Shown one piece after another: positions 52,452-62,469 of a stretch of DNA of 64,000 nucleotides. Numbering within the stretch: position 1 is the first letter of the stretch; each line of letters begins with the position of its first letter. Location of the stretch: positions 124,001 through 188,000 of the forward strand of contig NZ_JARHUC010000006.1 in the NCBI RefSeq assembly GCF_029223255.1. The letters are read 5' to 3'. The notes under the pieces are model-generated. The model worked only from the letters and a program-made list of their open reading frames with translations, had not been told where the DNA came from and made no database searches. A program made the position numbers and the translations under genes. Source of the DNA: Albimonas marina. GTDB lineage: Bacteria > Pseudomonadota > Alphaproteobacteria > Rhodobacterales > Rhodobacteraceae.

Positions 52452-54458
52452 ATGTCCGACGCGCACGCCGCCCGTCCCGAGTCCTCCTCGGTCGAGGCCC
52501 GGCAGGTCACCGTGACCCTGCCGGACGGCGCCACGCGGACTATGCCGGCGGGGGCCTCCTCCGCCGACCTCGCCGCCGACATCTCCAAGTCGCTCGCCAA
52601 GGCCGCCATCGCGGCCAAGGTCGACGGCAAGCTGACGGACCTGTCGGCGCCGCTTGAGGACGGCGCCCAGGTCGCGCTGGTGACGATGAAGGACGAGGCC
52701 GAGGCGCTCGAGCTGGTGCGCCACGACTGCGCGCACATCATGGCGCGCGCGGTGCAGGAGCTGTGGCCGGACGTGAAGGTCACCATCGGCCCGGTGATCG
52801 AGAACGGCTGGTACTACGACTTCGACCGCGAGGAGGCGTTCTCGACGGAAGATCTCGAGGCCATCGAGAAGAAGATGCGCGAGATCATCGCCAAGCGCGA
52901 TCCGGTGCGCACCGAGGTCTGGGAGCGCGAGCGCGCCATCGCCCACTACGAGGGCAATGGCGAGCCTTACAAGGTCGAGCTCGTCGGCATGATCCCCGAG
53001 GGGCAGCCGATCCGCATGTACTGGCACGGCGACTGGCAGGACCTCTGCCGCGGCCCGCACCTGGTGCATACGGGGCAGGTGCCCCCCGATGCGTTCAAGC
53101 TGATGTCGGTGGCCGGCGCCTACTGGCGCGGCGACCACCGCAACAAGATGCTCCAGCGCATCTACGGCGTGGCCTTCCGCAACCGCCAGGACCTCGACGC
53201 CTACCTCCACCAGCTGGAGGAGGCCAAGCGCCGCGACCACCGCAAGATCGGCAAGGAGATGGACCTGTTCCACCTCCAGGACGAGGCGCCGGGCATGGTG
53301 TTCTGGCACCCCGACGGGTGGACGGTCTACCGCGCGCTCGAGGACTACATGCGCCGTCGCCTGACCAAGGCGAACTACAAGGAGATCAGGACGCCGCAGG
53401 TCGTGGATCGGAAGCTCTGGGAGGCCTCGGGCCACTGGGAGAACTACCACGAGAACATGTTCATCACCGAGATCGACGAGACCTCGGAGGCCGGCGCCCA
53501 CGCGAACGAGAAGCGCGTGAACGCGCTGAAGCCGATGAACTGCCCCTGCCACGTCCAGGTCTACAACCAAGGCCAGAAGAGCTATCGCGACCTGCCGCTG
53601 CGGCTGGCCGAGTTCGGCTCGTGCCATCGCTACGAGTCCTCTGGCTCGATGCACGGGCTTATGCGCGTGCGCGGCTTCACCCAGGACGACGCCCACATCT
53701 TCTGCACCGAAGACCAGATCGAGAGCGAGTGCGCCGACTTCATCCAGCTGCTGAGCTCGGTCTACGCCGACCTCGGGTTCGAGAAGTTCGACATCAAGCT
53801 CTCGACCCGGCCGGAGCAGCGGGTGGGCTCGGACGAGGTCTGGGACAAGGCCGAGGCGGCGCTGGAGAAGGCGATCCAGGCGCTGGGCCTGCCCTATGAG
53901 GTGGACCCGGGCGAGGGCGCCTTCTACGGGCCGAAGCTGGACTTCAAGCTGACCGACGCCATCGGGCGCGAATGGCAGTGCGGCACCTTCCAGGCCGACT
54001 TCAACCTGCCGGTGCGGCTGGATGCGGAGTACGTGAACGACGCGGGCGAGAAGGTCCGCCCCGTCATGATGCACCGCGCCATCCTGGGCAGCTTCGAGCG
54101 GTTCCTCGGCATCCTGATCGAGAACCACGCCGGCCGCTTCCCGCTGTGGCTCGCCCCCCAGCAGGTGGTGATCGCCACGATCACCTCCGACGCCGACGAC
54201 TACGCGCAGGAGGCCGCGGCCGCCCTGCGCGCCGTGGGTCTGCGCGCGGTGGCGGACGTCCGCAACGAGAAGATCAACTACAAGGTCCGCGAGCACTCGC
54301 TCGCCCACGTGCCCCTGATCCTCGCGGTCGGGCGCAAGGAGGTCGAGGAGCGCACCGTCTCGATCCGCCGCCTGGGCGAGAAGGGGCAGTCGGTGATGCC
54401 GCTCGAGGAAGCCGCGGCGATGATCGTCGACGAGGCGACCCCGCCGGACCTGCGCTGA
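52452..54458 (+). CDS. thrS: Threonyl-tRNA synthetase
   Basis: A 668-residue class II synthetase. The N-terminal TGS domain (about 14-75) is followed by the editing domain with [12 protein letters not shown]. The catalytic core has the zinc-site Cys in [11 protein letters not shown] and motif 2 [24 protein letters not shown] motif 3-like [23 protein letters not shown] is followed by the anticodon-binding domain. Length and domain order are normal. GGAG precedes the ATG. The promoter at 52367 and the terminator at 54512 define a single-gene unit. Confidence 0.96.
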   Translation: MSDAHAARPESSSVEARQVTVTLPDGATRTMPAGASSADLAADISKSLAKAAIAAKVDGKLTDLSAPLEDGAQVALVTMKDEAEALELVRHDCAHIMARAVQELWPDVKVTIGPVIENGWYYDFDREEAFSTEDLEAIEKKMREIIAKRDPVRTEVWERERAIAHYEGNGEPYKVELVGMIPEGQPIRMYWHGDWQDLCRGPHLVHTGQVPPDAFKLMSVAGAYWRGDHRNKMLQRIYGVAFRNRQDLDAYLHQLEEAKRRDHRKIGKEMDLFHLQDEAPGMVFWHPDGWTVYRALEDYMRRRLTKANYKEIRTPQVVDRKLWEASGHWENYHENMFITEIDETSEAGAHANEKRVNALKPMNCPCHVQVYNQGQKSYRDLPLRLAEFGSCHRYESSGSMHGLMRVRGFTQDDAHIFCTEDQIESECADFIQLLSSVYADLGFEKFDIKLSTRPEQRVGSDEVWDKAEAALEKAIQALGLPYEVDPGEGAFYGPKLDFKLTDAIGREWQCGTFQADFNLPVRLDAEYVNDAGEKVRPVMMHRAILGSFERFLGILIENHAGRFPLWLAPQQVVIATITSDADDYAQEAAAALRAVGLRAVADVRNEKINYKVREHSLAHVPLILAVGRKEVEERTVSIRRLGEKGQSVMPLEEAAAMIVDEATPPDLR

Positions 54459-54511
54459 CAAGGCCGGGCGCCCGCCGCAGGGCGCCCGCGACCGGACGGC
54501 CGAAGCGACCT

Positions 54512-54560
54512 GCGCCGCCGCGCAGCGGGCATCACGTTCCCGTTGCGCGGCGGCGCTTTT
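54512..54560 (+). terminator. thrS terminator
   Basis: GCGCCGCCGCGCA (54512-54524) pairs perfectly with 54544-54556, followed by TTTT. An inner ACGTT-containing loop closes the top. It lies about 55 bases after the thrS stop. Confidence 0.75.
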
Positions 54561-54681
54561 CGTATCCGCGCGTTGAATCCCCGCCGCCCGCCCCCGATCT
54601 GCTTCGGGTGCGCTGCGGGGGGACCATCCGCGGACGCGGATGGGACCAGACCGGCGGCGCCCCGCTGCAAGGAGAGGTTCC

Positions 54682-55086
54682 ATGTCCACCCTCAGCCCCG
54701 CCCGAGAGCCCTCCGCCCCGGACGCCCGACCTGCCGCCGACCACCCTGCGCCGGAGCCCGACGGCTCCGACCGAAGCGCGCGGGAGACCGCGGCCTTCCG
54801 CAAGGCGCTCGAGGACCAGCGCGCCGCCGAGCTTCTGTCCCGCGCCGCCGCCTCCAGCCAGACGCATCCCCACCGCGGCGGCATCGCCCATCCCCACGAC
54901 GCGGCGGAGGCCGTGGCGGAGGACGAGGACGAGGCCGCGCTGCTGCGCGAGCAGGCCGCCCGCATCGGCGACGGCCGCGCCAGCGCCGGGATGATCGTGT
55001 TCGACCGCTCCGGTCACGCCCGCTGGCTGGCGGCCTCCGGCCTCGCCATGGCGGTTCTGGTGGGCGTGTTCCTCGTCCTCGGCTGA
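54682..55086 (+). CDS. Small tail-anchored membrane protein, unknown function
   Basis: A 134-residue protein with AAGGAG six bases before the ATG. The first ~110 residues are charged and disordered-looking, with an Arg/Glu/Ala-rich helix (FRKALEDQRAAELLSRAAAS) and an acidic stretch (AVAEDEDEAALL). A single C-terminal TM segment (WLAASGLAMAVLVGVFLVLG) ends the protein, so the bulk should face the cytoplasm. No family is recognised. It may form a pair with the next small gene. Good ribosome site and codon use support it as real. Confidence 0.65.
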   Translation: MSTLSPAREPSAPDARPAADHPAPEPDGSDRSARETAAFRKALEDQRAAELLSRAAASSQTHPHRGGIAHPHDAAEAVAEDEDEAALLREQAARIGDGRASAGMIVFDRSGHARWLAASGLAMAVLVGVFLVLG

Positions 55087-55150
55087 CGCCCGCGGACCCT
55101 CCCGCCGACCCTCCGCTTCGCCCGTCCCGGAAACGATCCTGGAGACCCGA

Positions 55151-55429
55151 ATGACGCGCATCGACCCCCCTCTGCACGCCCCGTCCGCCGCCGCGGCCGC
55201 ATCGCCGAGAAGCTTCGCGCCCGAGGAGGCGCGCCGCCCGCGCGAACCCGCGCCGAAGGGCGCGCCGGGCGCCGTCTCGGCCCCGGCGGCCGCGAGCGGC
55301 CTCGCCGCCGCCGTCGGCGGCGCCCTGGGGCGCGGCCTGTGGCGCGCGACGAAGGTGGCGCTGGGGCTGGCCCTGGGCGCCGCCTCGGCCGTCGCGGCCG
55401 CGGCCGCGGCGTTCTCCGCGCTCGCCTGA
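55151..55429 (+). CDS. Small alanine-rich membrane protein, unknown function
   Basis: A 92-residue frame with TGGAG before the ATG. The N-terminal half is Pro/Ala-rich. The C-terminal half is a long hydrophobic Ala/Gly segment (KVALGLALGAASAVAAAAAAFSALA) that could span the membrane. No motif is recognised. It follows the tail-anchored gene by 64 bases. Low complexity makes it uncertain. Confidence 0.45.
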   Translation: MTRIDPPLHAPSAAAAASPRSFAPEEARRPREPAPKGAPGAVSAPAAASGLAAAVGGALGRGLWRATKVALGLALGAASAVAAAAAAFSALA

Positions 55430-55627
55430 GCGGCGCGTTGTAGACTGGGGCGCCGGCAGGTCCGGCGCCCCCCTCGCCTGACCCGCCCAGCGGCTCTGCG
55501 CCCTGCGGGCGATGGCGGAGGATGCTCCGTCCCGAGGGCGAGGCCCCCGACGACCCTCCTCATTCGTCCGGAGAGCGGGGCTAAGCGCCGGGCCTTCCCC
55601 GCGGACTCGACGCGCAACGCGCCCCTG

Positions 55628-55644
55628 CCTGACTTATCGTCAGG
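55628..55644. promoter_or_regulatory. Small inverted repeat upstream of argD
   Basis: CCTGAC and GTCAGG flank TTATC. It lies about 120 bases upstream of the argD promoter candidate. It does not match an ArgR box. Confidence 0.3.
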
Positions 55645-55767
55645 ATGTTGGAGCGGCGCGGTCCATTCTCCCTCCCATCCCGGTCGTTTTACTCGAGCGC
55701 TACGGCCAGAGCGCGGCCGCGAGGGCGCGCCGGGGGGCGATTTCGCACGCCGGACAGGCCCGGTTGA

Positions 55768-55796
55768 TTGACTTTTCGCGCACTTTGCCCGATGCA
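55768..55796 (+). promoter_or_regulatory. Candidate argD promoter
   Basis: TTGACT (55768-55773), 17 bases and GATGCA (55791-55796). The -35 is good and the -10 weak. The leader would be about 75 bases. Confidence 0.38.
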
Positions 55797-55877
55797 GCCC
55801 GTTCCGCCCCGCCCGGCCCGGCCGCCCACGCGGGGCGATTTCCATTCTGCGGCCGAATACATACGAGGAGTCCTCGA

Positions 55878-57071
55878 GTGATCACGCCGGTCCTGCCGAC
55901 CTATGCGCGGGCCCCCCTTTCCTTCGTGGAAGGGTCCGGTCCCTGGCTGATCGACGACAAGGGTGAACGTTATCTGGATCTCGGCGCCGGGATCGCGGTC
56001 AACGTTCTGGGCCATGCCAACCCGCGTCTCGTCGCTGCGCTGGAGTCCCAGGCCCGACGTCTGTGGCACACCTCGAACCTCTACCGAATTCCCAACCAGG
56101 AGAAGCTCGCGCAGCTCCTGACCGACAACACCTTCGCCGACACCGTGTTCTTCACGAACTCGGGCACCGAGGCGATCGAGTGCGCGGTCAAGATGGCGCG
56201 CAAGCACTTCCACCATAACGGGAAGCCGGAGAAGGTGCGGATCATCACCTTCGAGGGGGCCTTCCACGGCCGCTCCTCGGCGGGCATCGCGGCCTCGGGC
56301 GGCGAGAAGATGACCAAGGGCTTCGGCCCGATCCTCGAAGGGTTCGACAAGGTCCCGATGGGCGACGAGGCGGCGCTGCGCGCGGCCATCGGCCCGGAGA
56401 CGGCCGCGATCCTGATCGAGCCGATCCAGGGCGAGGGCGGCATCCGGATGGTCGACGCGGCCTTCCTGAAGCTGCTGCGCAAGCTCTGCGACGAGCATGA
56501 CCTGCTGCTGATCCTCGACGAGATCCAGTGCGGCGTGGCGCGGACCGGCAAGCTCTTCGCCTACGAGTGGGCGGGGATCGAGCCGGACATCATGACCATC
56601 GCCAAGGGCATCGGCGGCGGCTTCCCGCTGGGAGGGTGCCTGGCCACGGAATCCGCGGCCGACGGCATGGTCGCGGGCACCCACGGCTCGACCTACGGAG
56701 GCAACCCGCTGGGCTGCGCGGTGGGCGTCGCGGTGATGGAGGCGGTGCTCGAGGACGGGTTCCTGGCCGAGGTCAACCGCAAGGCCGGCGCGCTTCGCCA
56801 GAAGCTCGAAGGCCTGATCGCCGCCCATCCCGACGTCTACGAGGGCGTGCGGGGCGAGGGGCTGATGCTGGGCCTCAAGTGCAAGGCCCCCAACACCGAC
56901 GTCGTGGCCGCCGGCTACGGCGCCCATGTGCTGGTGGTTCCCGCCGCCGACAACGTGGTGCGCCTGCTGCCGCCGCTGAACATCACCGACGAAGAGATGG
57001 CCGAGGCCGTCGAGCGCCTCGACGCGACGGCGGTCGCGGTGGAGGGCAAGCTGAAGGAGGCGACCGGATGA
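55878..57071 (+). CDS. argD: Acetylornithine aminotransferase
   Basis: A 397-residue class III PLP aminotransferase of arginine synthesis, converting N-acetylglutamate semialdehyde to N-acetylornithine. PLP is held by Lys243 in [14 protein letters not shown], and [15 protein letters not shown] and [15 protein letters not shown] are present. Translation starts at GTG 55878, preceded by GAGGAG, which fits the family N-terminus ([19 protein letters not shown]). Its stop overlaps the argF start (ATGA), so the two are translated together. Confidence 0.93.
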   Translation: MITPVLPTYARAPLSFVEGSGPWLIDDKGERYLDLGAGIAVNVLGHANPRLVAALESQARRLWHTSNLYRIPNQEKLAQLLTDNTFADTVFFTNSGTEAIECAVKMARKHFHHNGKPEKVRIITFEGAFHGRSSAGIAASGGEKMTKGFGPILEGFDKVPMGDEAALRAAIGPETAAILIEPIQGEGGIRMVDAAFLKLLRKLCDEHDLLLILDEIQCGVARTGKLFAYEWAGIEPDIMTIAKGIGGGFPLGGCLATESAADGMVAGTHGSTYGGNPLGCAVGVAVMEAVLEDGFLAEVNRKAGALRQKLEGLIAAHPDVYEGVRGEGLMLGLKCKAPNTDVVAAGYGAHVLVVPAADNVVRLLPPLNITDEEMAEAVERLDATAVAVEGKLKEATG

Positions 57072-57997
57072 CCCGGCACTTCCTCGACCTGGACAAGGTC
57101 CCCGCCAAGACCCTGCGCGCGATCATCGAGGACGCCCGCGCCGTGAAGGACGCCCGCGCCGGCCGCCCCAAGGGCACGCCGGACGACGACCTGGCGCTGG
57201 CCGGCAAGATGGTCGCCCTGGTGTTCGAGAAGCCCTCGACCCGGACCCGCGTCTCCTTCGACGTGGGCATCCGCCAGATGGGCGGCGAGACGATGATGCT
57301 GACCGGCGCCGAGATGCAGCTGGGCCACGGCGAGACGGTGGCCGACACCGCCCGCGTGCTGAGCCGCTACGTCGACGCGATCATGATCCGCACGTTCGAG
57401 GAGCATACGCTGCTGGAGCTTGCGGAGCATGCCACGGTCCCCGTCATCAACGGGCTGACCAACCGCTCGCACCCCTGCCAGATCATGGCCGACGTGATGA
57501 CCTACGAGGAGCATCGCGGCTCGATCGCGGGGCGCAAGGTGGTGTGGTCGGGCGACGGCAACAACGTCTGCGCGTCGTTCCTGCACGCCGCCGGCCGCTT
57601 CGGCTTCGACATGACCTTCACGGGTCCCGAGACGCTGGACCCCGACCCCAAGGTGGTCGACTGGGCCCGCGGCGAGGGCGCCGAGGTGGTGATCGAGCGC
57701 GACGCGCTGAAGGCGGCCGAGGGGGCGGACCTGGTGGTCACGGACACGTGGCTGTCGATGCACGACGACGCCTCGGCCCGCGACCGCCGCCACAACCAGC
57801 TGCGCCCCTACCAGGTGAACGGGGCGCTGATGGCGAAGGCCAAGCCCGACGCGCTGTTCATGCACTGCCTGCCCGCCCACCGGGAGGAGGAGGCGACCTC
57901 CGAGGTCATGGATGGACCCCATTCGGTGATCTTCGACGAGGCCGAGAACCGCCTGCACGCCCAGAAGGCGATCCTGCGCTGGTGCCTGGCCGGCTGA
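57068..57997 (+). CDS. argF: Ornithine carbamoyltransferase
   Basis: A 309-residue enzyme making citrulline from ornithine and carbamoyl phosphate. The carbamoyl phosphate loop [13 protein letters not shown], the ornithine-contacting [11 protein letters not shown] and the closing [10 protein letters not shown] are all intact. The start overlaps the argD stop by four bases. A perfect terminator follows 26 bases after the stop, so argD-argF is a two-gene operon. Confidence 0.95.
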   Translation: MTRHFLDLDKVPAKTLRAIIEDARAVKDARAGRPKGTPDDDLALAGKMVALVFEKPSTRTRVSFDVGIRQMGGETMMLTGAEMQLGHGETVADTARVLSRYVDAIMIRTFEEHTLLELAEHATVPVINGLTNRSHPCQIMADVMTYEEHRGSIAGRKVVWSGDGNNVCASFLHAAGRFGFDMTFTGPETLDPDPKVVDWARGEGAEVVIERDALKAAEGADLVVTDTWLSMHDDASARDRRHNQLRPYQVNGALMAKAKPDALFMHCLPAHREEEATSEVMDGPHSVIFDEAENRLHAQKAILRWCLAG

Positions 57998-58023
57998 GGG
58001 CGCAGCGCGCCTGACGGATCCAG

Positions 58024-58050
58024 AGAGCGGGCCCCACGGCCCGCTCTTTT
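58024..58050 (+). terminator. argDF terminator
   Basis: AGAGCGGGCC (58024-58033) pairs perfectly with GGCCCGCTCT (58038-58047) around CCAC, followed by TTT. The remaining sequence to 58362 is GC-rich with no recognised gene. Confidence 0.75.
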
Positions 58051-58362
58051 CGTTCTAGGGGGCCTCGCCGGCCCGGCGCCCGCTCCGCCAACCCGGTCCT
58101 CGTGCCGCTGGCGCTCGGCCCTCGGGCCTCCGCCGCGTCCCGGCCCGCTCTGGGCGCGGGCGGTCGGGGACCGTGGCGCCGAATCCCGGGCCTTCCGACG
58201 ATTCTCTCCGGCGGCGCCGGCCGCGTCGGAACCGCGGGGCAGGGCGCCCGGAACGGAGCCGAGGCGCCCGGCGGAGGCGCTCCGGGCGGGCGTCGCGGCC
58301 CGCGGGGCCGCTTGCGGGCGGGGCGTGCGGCCGCGGACGCTGCGGAACTTGCACGCCGCCGC

Positions 58363-58391
58363 TTGACCTCCCATCTGACGAGCGGTAGAGA
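58363..58391 (+). promoter_or_regulatory. tRNA-Trp/secE promoter
   Basis: TTGACC (58363-58368), 17 bases and TAGAGA (58386-58391). The predicted start is about seven bases before the mature tRNA 5' end. Confidence 0.65.
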
Positions 58392-58404
58392 CCGCCTCCG
58401 CTGG

Positions 58405-58480
58405 AGGGGTGTAGCTCAGTTGGTAGAGCATCGGTCTCCAAAACCGAGGGCCGGGGGTTCGAGTCCCTCCGCCCCTGCCA
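58405..58480 (+). tRNA. tRNA-Trp(CCA)
   Basis: Full cloverleaf: AGGGGTG pairs with CGCCCCT, the D arm has GCTCAGTTGGTAGAGC, the anticodon loop CTCCAAA has CCA at 58438-58440, the T arm has GGTTCGAGTCC, and CCA is encoded (58478-58480). It lies 79 bases before secE, the conserved tRNA-Trp/secE arrangement. Confidence 0.97.
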
Positions 58481-58559
58481 GCGAATTCTCCGCGCGCCGC
58501 CGGCGCCGGAGGCCAGGGTCCCGCCGACGGGCGGGCGACCGGATCGAGGAGACCTCCGA

Positions 58560-58766
58560 ATGGCCCGCGCGAATCCCCTGCAGTTCATCCAGCAGGTGCG
58601 TTCCGAGGCCGCCAAGGTGGTCTGGCCCACCCGCCGCGAGACCGTCGTGACCACCATCATGGTGTTCGTGATGGCGGCGCTGGCCGCGGCCTTCTTCTTC
58701 GGCGTCGACACGCTGATCGGCTTCGGGATCGACCAGATCCTGCACCTGGGCGCGACCAGCCTCTGA
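58560..58766 (+). CDS. secE: Preprotein translocase subunit SecE
   Basis: A 68-residue single-span SecE, the short form common in alphaproteobacteria. FIQQVRSEAAKVVWPTRRET is the amphipathic helix with the conserved KVVWPTR motif, followed by one TM segment (TTIMVFVMAALAAAFFFGVD). It clamps the SecYEG channel in the inner membrane. GAGGAG precedes the ATG. It is co-transcribed with tRNA-Trp, and nusG follows 285 bases later. Confidence 0.93.
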   Translation: MARANPLQFIQQVRSEAAKVVWPTRRETVVTTIMVFVMAALAAAFFFGVDTLIGFGIDQILHLGATSL

Positions 58767-58897
58767 CCTCGCGGGCCCGCCCGCCGGTCCCGCTCCTCTC
58801 CCCTGTCTCGCGGACGCGGCGCCGCCTCTCGCGCAGGCCGGCCCGTCCGTCCCGGATCGGAGCGAACCGCCTCGGGCCGACGCAACGGCCTCGGGGC

Positions 58898-58926
58898 TTG
58901 CCATAGAGCGTCGCCGCCTGTAGTGG
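58898..58926 (+). promoter_or_regulatory. Candidate nusG/ribosomal-protein promoter
   Basis: TTGCCA (58898-58903), 17 bases and TAGTGG (58921-58926), upstream of nusG. The leader (about 115 bases) contains small GC-rich folds. A weak -10 keeps the call tentative. Confidence 0.4.
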
Positions 58927-59051
58927 GGGCGCTCCCATCAGGAAGTACGGCGCGCAGCGATTCGGGGAACGTCCCCCGAGGCCGCGCGCCTGATGCTTTG
59001 AGAGAAGACGGCGTCCGGCAAGGACGCGAAGGGCGAGGTTCGGCAGGCGGC

Positions 59052-59585
59052 ATGGCGAAGCGCTGGTATACGGTCCACGTGCTCTCCAACTTCGAGAAGA
59101 AGGTCGCCGAGGCGATCAAGGAGGGCGCTCGTCAGAACGGGCTCGAGGACGAGATCGAGGACGTGCTGGTCCCGACCGAGGAAGTCGTCGAGCTGCGTCG
59201 CGGCAAGAAGGTGCAGACCGAGCGCCGATTCATGCCGGGCTACGTTCTGGTGAAGATGCAGATGACGGACGAGGCCTATCACCTCGTCATGGGCACGAAC
59301 CGGGTGACCGGCTTCCTCGGCCCGATGGGGCGCCCGACGCCCCTGCGGGACTCCGAGGTCGAGCGCCTGATCAGCCAGGTCGCCGAAGGGGTGGAGCGTC
59401 CGCGCCCCGCCATCACCTTCGAGATCGGCGAGCAGGTGAAGGTCACCGACGGCCCGTTCGAGAGCTTCACCGGCATGGTCGAGGAAGTGGACGAGGCGAA
59501 CGCCCGCCTGAAGGTGGCGGTCTCGATCTTCGGCCGCTCGACCCCGGTCGAGCTGGAATACGCCCAGGTCCAGAAAGAGGCCTGA
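59052..59585 (+). CDS. nusG: Transcription termination/antitermination factor NusG
   Basis: A 177-residue NusG. The NGN domain opens with RWYTVHVLSNFEKKV and includes RRFMPGYVLVKMQMTDEAYHLV. The KOW domain carries GEQVKVTDGPFESFTGMVEEVD, and the end ELEYAQVQKE is typical. It binds RNA polymerase and links it to Rho or the ribosome. The start MAKRWYTV at 59052 is preferred over a longer Arg-rich frame. It precedes rplK by 100 bases. Confidence 0.95.
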   Translation: MAKRWYTVHVLSNFEKKVAEAIKEGARQNGLEDEIEDVLVPTEEVVELRRGKKVQTERRFMPGYVLVKMQMTDEAYHLVMGTNRVTGFLGPMGRPTPLRDSEVERLISQVAEGVERPRPAITFEIGEQVKVTDGPFESFTGMVEEVDEANARLKVAVSIFGRSTPVELEYAQVQKEA

Positions 59586-59685
59586 GCGAAAGGCGCGGGA
59601 GGCGAGGGCGACGCGTCGTCCGGACCGCACCGCTAACCGAAAGCCGCCGGATCGCGTTCCGGGGGCGGGATGAAGGAGAGGCCAT

Positions 59686-60114
59686 ATGGCCAAGAAGATC
59701 ATCGGCAGCCTGAAGCTGCAGGTGCCGGCGGGCAAGGCGAACCCCTCGCCGCCGATCGGCCCGGCGCTGGGTCAGCGCGGCATCAACATCATGGCGTTCT
59801 GCAAGGAATTCAATGCGGCGACGCAGGGGATGGAAGTCGGCGCCCCGTGCCCGACCATCATCACCTACTACCAGGACAAGTCCTTCACCTTCGAGATCAA
59901 GACGCCCCCGGCGTCGTTCTTCCTCAAGAAGGCCGCGGGCCTGAAGTCGGGCGCCAACAAGCCCGGCCGCGACACCGCCGGCTCGGTCACCGCCAAGCAG
60001 GTGCGCGAGATCGCGGAAGCGAAGATGAAGGATCTGAACGCCAACGACATCGACGCGGCGATGCAGATCATCCTCGGTTCCGCCCGGTCGATGGGCATCG
60101 AGGTGAAGGGCTGA
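59686..60114 (+). CDS. rplK: 50S ribosomal protein L11
   Basis: A 142-residue L11 of the stalk base. [34 protein letters not shown] is the conserved N-terminal domain in pieces, and the C-terminal rRNA-binding domain ends [10 protein letters not shown]. Length is standard. AAGGAG precedes the ATG. rplA starts four bases after the stop, so the pair is translationally linked. Confidence 0.97.
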   Translation: MAKKIIGSLKLQVPAGKANPSPPIGPALGQRGINIMAFCKEFNAATQGMEVGAPCPTIITYYQDKSFTFEIKTPPASFFLKKAAGLKSGANKPGRDTAGSVTAKQVREIAEAKMKDLNANDIDAAMQIILGSARSMGIEVKG

Positions 60115-60118
60115 AACG

Positions 60119-60817
60119 ATGGCTAAGCTGAGCAAGCGCGCGAAAGCGAACCGGGCCGCCGTCGACGGCAAGGAGAACCTCGGTCTCGAAGAGGCCGTGG
60201 CCCTGATCAAGGCCAACGCCAAGGCGAAGTTCGACGAGTCCGTCGAGATCGCGATGAACCTGGGCGTCGACCCCCGTCACGCGGACCAGATGGTGCGCGG
60301 CGTGGTGACCCTGCCCAACGGCACCGGCAAGACCGTGCGCGTCGCCGTCTTCGCCCGCGGCCCGAAGGCCGACGAGGCGCAGGCCGCCGGCGCGGACATC
60401 GTCGGCGCCGAGGACCTGATGGAGACGATCCAGGGCGGCACGATCGACTTCGATCGCTGCATCGCGACCCCGGACATGATGCCGCTCGTCGGCCGTCTCG
60501 GGAAGGTGCTGGGCCCCCGCGGCCTGATGCCGAACCCCAAGGTCGGCACCGTGACCATGGACGTGGCCCAGGCGGTGAAGAACGCCAAGGGCGGCGAGGT
60601 GCAGTTCCGCGTCGAGAAGGCCGGCATCATCCACGGCGGCGTGGGCAAGGCCAGCTTCGACGCCGACGCGCTGGCGCAGAACGTGCGGGCCTTCGTGGCC
60701 GCCGTCGCGCGCTCCAAGCCGACCGGCGCCAAGGGCACCTACCTGAAGAAGATCTCGCTCTCCTCGACGATGGGGCCGGGCGTGTCGGTGGACGTGGCTT
60801 CGGCCTCCGCCGAGTGA
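60119..60817 (+). CDS. rplA: 50S ribosomal protein L1
   Basis: A 232-residue L1, which lines the E-site stalk and also represses its own L11-L1 mRNA in many bacteria. Signature stretches are [22 protein letters not shown] (in part), [14 protein letters not shown] and [15 protein letters not shown]. Length is standard. The rplK-rplA pair is separated from rplJ by a 306-base leader. Confidence 0.97.
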   Translation: MAKLSKRAKANRAAVDGKENLGLEEAVALIKANAKAKFDESVEIAMNLGVDPRHADQMVRGVVTLPNGTGKTVRVAVFARGPKADEAQAAGADIVGAEDLMETIQGGTIDFDRCIATPDMMPLVGRLGKVLGPRGLMPNPKVGTVTMDVAQAVKNAKGGEVQFRVEKAGIIHGGVGKASFDADALAQNVRAFVAAVARSKPTGAKGTYLKKISLSSTMGPGVSVDVASASAE

Positions 60818-61123
60818 TTTCGGGGGCGTCTCCCGCAGGGGGGGCGCCGTCGAGCAGAGGTTCGCCGGAGGGTCCTCGGACCCGAAGGCGGCAGCCGGGC
60901 CTCCGGGGGCATCCCCGGGCGCCCATCTCGTCCGAGACGGCGGGTGAGGATCACCTTCGGGGGGTCTTCTTAATTGCCCGCCATAGACGGGGAACGAGTT
61001 CCGGAACCGCTCCGCAAGGCGCGGTCTTGGCTCGGGACCCGGACGGGACCTGAACGTCGTCGGGGGCAACCCTGGCGGCCATGGAGCCGGGGGGCGCAAG
61101 CCTCCCAAACTTGGAGTGCACCT
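60818..61123 (+). promoter_or_regulatory. rplJ leader region
   Basis: A 306-base gap between rplA and rplJ. GC-rich self-complementary segments fold readily, and an AT-richer spot (TCTTCTTAATTG, 60963-60974) breaks the composition. Position and length fit the leader where L10-(L12)n represses rplJL in bacteria, but I could not match the L10-leader kink-turn motif with confidence, and no clear promoter is visible. Confidence 0.4.
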
Positions 61124-61639
61124 GTGGACAGAGCGCAAAAAGAGGCCGTGATCGCGGACCTCGACAAAGCTTTCGCCGAGTCCGGGTCGGTCGTGGTGTG
61201 TCACTACGCCGGTCTCACGGTCGCGCAGATGTCGGACCTCCGCATTCAGATGAAGAATGCGGGCGGACAGGTCCGGGTCGCCAAGAACACGCTCGCCAAG
61301 ATCGCCCTGGAAGGCAAGCCGTGCGAGGGGCTCAAGGAGCACCTCGTCGGTCAGACCGTCCTCGCCTATTCCGAAGATCCCGTCGCCCCGGCGAAGGTGA
61401 TCGAGGCCTATGCCAAGAAGAACGAGAAGCTCGTTATCATTGGCGGGGCCATGGGTGCGGAGGTCTTCGACGCCGAAGGCGTGAAGCAGCTGGCCAAGAT
61501 GCCGAGCCGCGAGGAGGTTCTCGCCTCCATCGTCGGCGCGCTGCTCGCTCCTGCGTCGAACCTTGCCGGCGCGATCACGGCCCCCGCGAGCAACATCGCG
61601 GGCATCCTCAAGACCATCACGGAAAAAGAGGACGCGTGA
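61124..61639 (+). CDS. rplJ: 50S ribosomal protein L10
   Basis: A 171-residue L10. Translation starts at GTG 61124 ([19 protein letters not shown] follows), with TTGGAG eight bases upstream; the longer in-frame extension is Arg/Trp-rich leader sequence. [13 protein letters not shown] binds rRNA, and the C-terminal helix that carries L7/L12 dimers ends TITEKEDA. The rplL gene follows 81 bases later. Confidence 0.95.
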   Translation: MDRAQKEAVIADLDKAFAESGSVVVCHYAGLTVAQMSDLRIQMKNAGGQVRVAKNTLAKIALEGKPCEGLKEHLVGQTVLAYSEDPVAPAKVIEAYAKKNEKLVIIGGAMGAEVFDAEGVKQLAKMPSREEVLASIVGALLAPASNLAGAITAPASNIAGILKTITEKEDA

Positions 61640-61720
61640 TCGAGGCATCTGCCATCGAGAGATCGACCGCGGATACGCGACGATCGCCTGAACGCAAACT
61701 TACGGAAACGGAACTGAAAA

Positions 61721-62098
61721 ATGGCTGACATCAAGTCCCTCGCCGAGCAGCTGGTGAACCTGACCCTGCTCGAGGCCAACGAGCTGAAGAACCTCCTCAA
61801 GGACGAGTACGGCATCGAGCCCGCCGCCGGCGGCGCCGTCATGATGGCCGCTCCCGCCGGGGAGGCCGCGGCCGCCGAGGAAGAGAAGACCGAGTTCGAC
61901 GTGATCCTCGTCGAAGCCGGCGACAAGAAGATCAACGTGATCAAGGAAGTCCGCGCCATCACCGGCCTGGGCCTCAAAGAGGCCAAGGAGCTGGTCGAGG
62001 CCGGCGGCAAGGCCGTGAAGGAGCAGGCTCCGAAGGCCGAGGCCGAGGAGATCAAGAAGAAGCTCGAGGAAGCCGGCGCGAAGGTCGAGCTTAAGTGA
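61721..62098 (+). CDS. rplL: 50S ribosomal protein L7/L12
   Basis: A 125-residue L7/L12. The N-terminal dimerisation domain ([20 protein letters not shown]) is followed by an Ala/Glu hinge and the C-terminal factor-binding domain ([33 protein letters not shown]). Length is standard. The ribosome site is weak for such an abundant protein. A strong hairpin follows the stop before rpoB. Confidence 0.97.
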   Translation: MADIKSLAEQLVNLTLLEANELKNLLKDEYGIEPAAGGAVMMAAPAGEAAAAEEEKTEFDVILVEAGDKKINVIKEVRAITGLGLKEAKELVEAGGKAVKEQAPKAEAEEIKKKLEEAGAKVELK

Positions 62099-62469
62099 GC
62101 TTGCGCGCGGCCGCGGCTGCGCCTTACTGAAACAAGGGCTGGCCCCGCGTGCGCGCGGGGCCGGCTCGTCCGTTTCCGAACGACGGGGCAGGGCCCCGTT
62201 CCAGGAGGCGGGGGTCCCGATCGCCGCTCCGGCGCCCCATATGATGGGGCTCGCTCCGGAAAAGACGAGGGGGACCAGACGATGACCGAGCGTCCTCCGG
62301 GACGCCCGCGGGAAGGGCAGGGACCTTTTCCGCAGGCGCCCCGGAGGGCGCGCGGGATCCGGGACGCGGGCCGTGGGACGCCCGCACGAATATGGATCCG
62401 CGCCCATTGCGGACGCGTCGCGGCCGGACCGCCCCGCCGGACCGACGACGCCGAAGGCCGAGGTTGAGC
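62099..62469. other. rplL-rpoB intergenic region
   Basis: A 371-bp gap. It contains the hairpin at 62141-62162 and a small dyad GCCCCAT-ATG-ATGGGGC (62234-62250). No credible gene: a 61-codon frame at 62282-62467 is Arg/Pro/Gly-rich. Confidence 0.5.
62141..62162 (+). terminator. Hairpin/attenuator between rplL and rpoB
   Basis: GGCCCCGCG (62141-62149) pairs perfectly with CGCGGGGCC (62154-62162) around TGCG, without a T tail. The position matches the partial terminator that lowers rpoBC relative to rplJL in other bacteria. Confidence 0.5.

Larger units (their letters stand above)
55430..55877. other. Intergenic gap before argD
   Basis: A 448-bp gap. It holds a 10-bp hairpin (55447-55456 with 55462-55471, no T tail), an operator-like CCTGAC-TTATC-GTCAGG (55628-55644) and the argD promoter candidate at 55768-55796. 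The upstream in-frame extension of argD is Arg/Pro-rich and not coding. Confidence 0.5.

Noticed and set aside
62282..62467. 61-codon frame ending just before rpoB, possible leader peptide
   Set aside because: Arg/Pro/Gly-rich composition, no codon or motif pattern typical of leader peptides, and the region is better explained as a folded untranslated leader.
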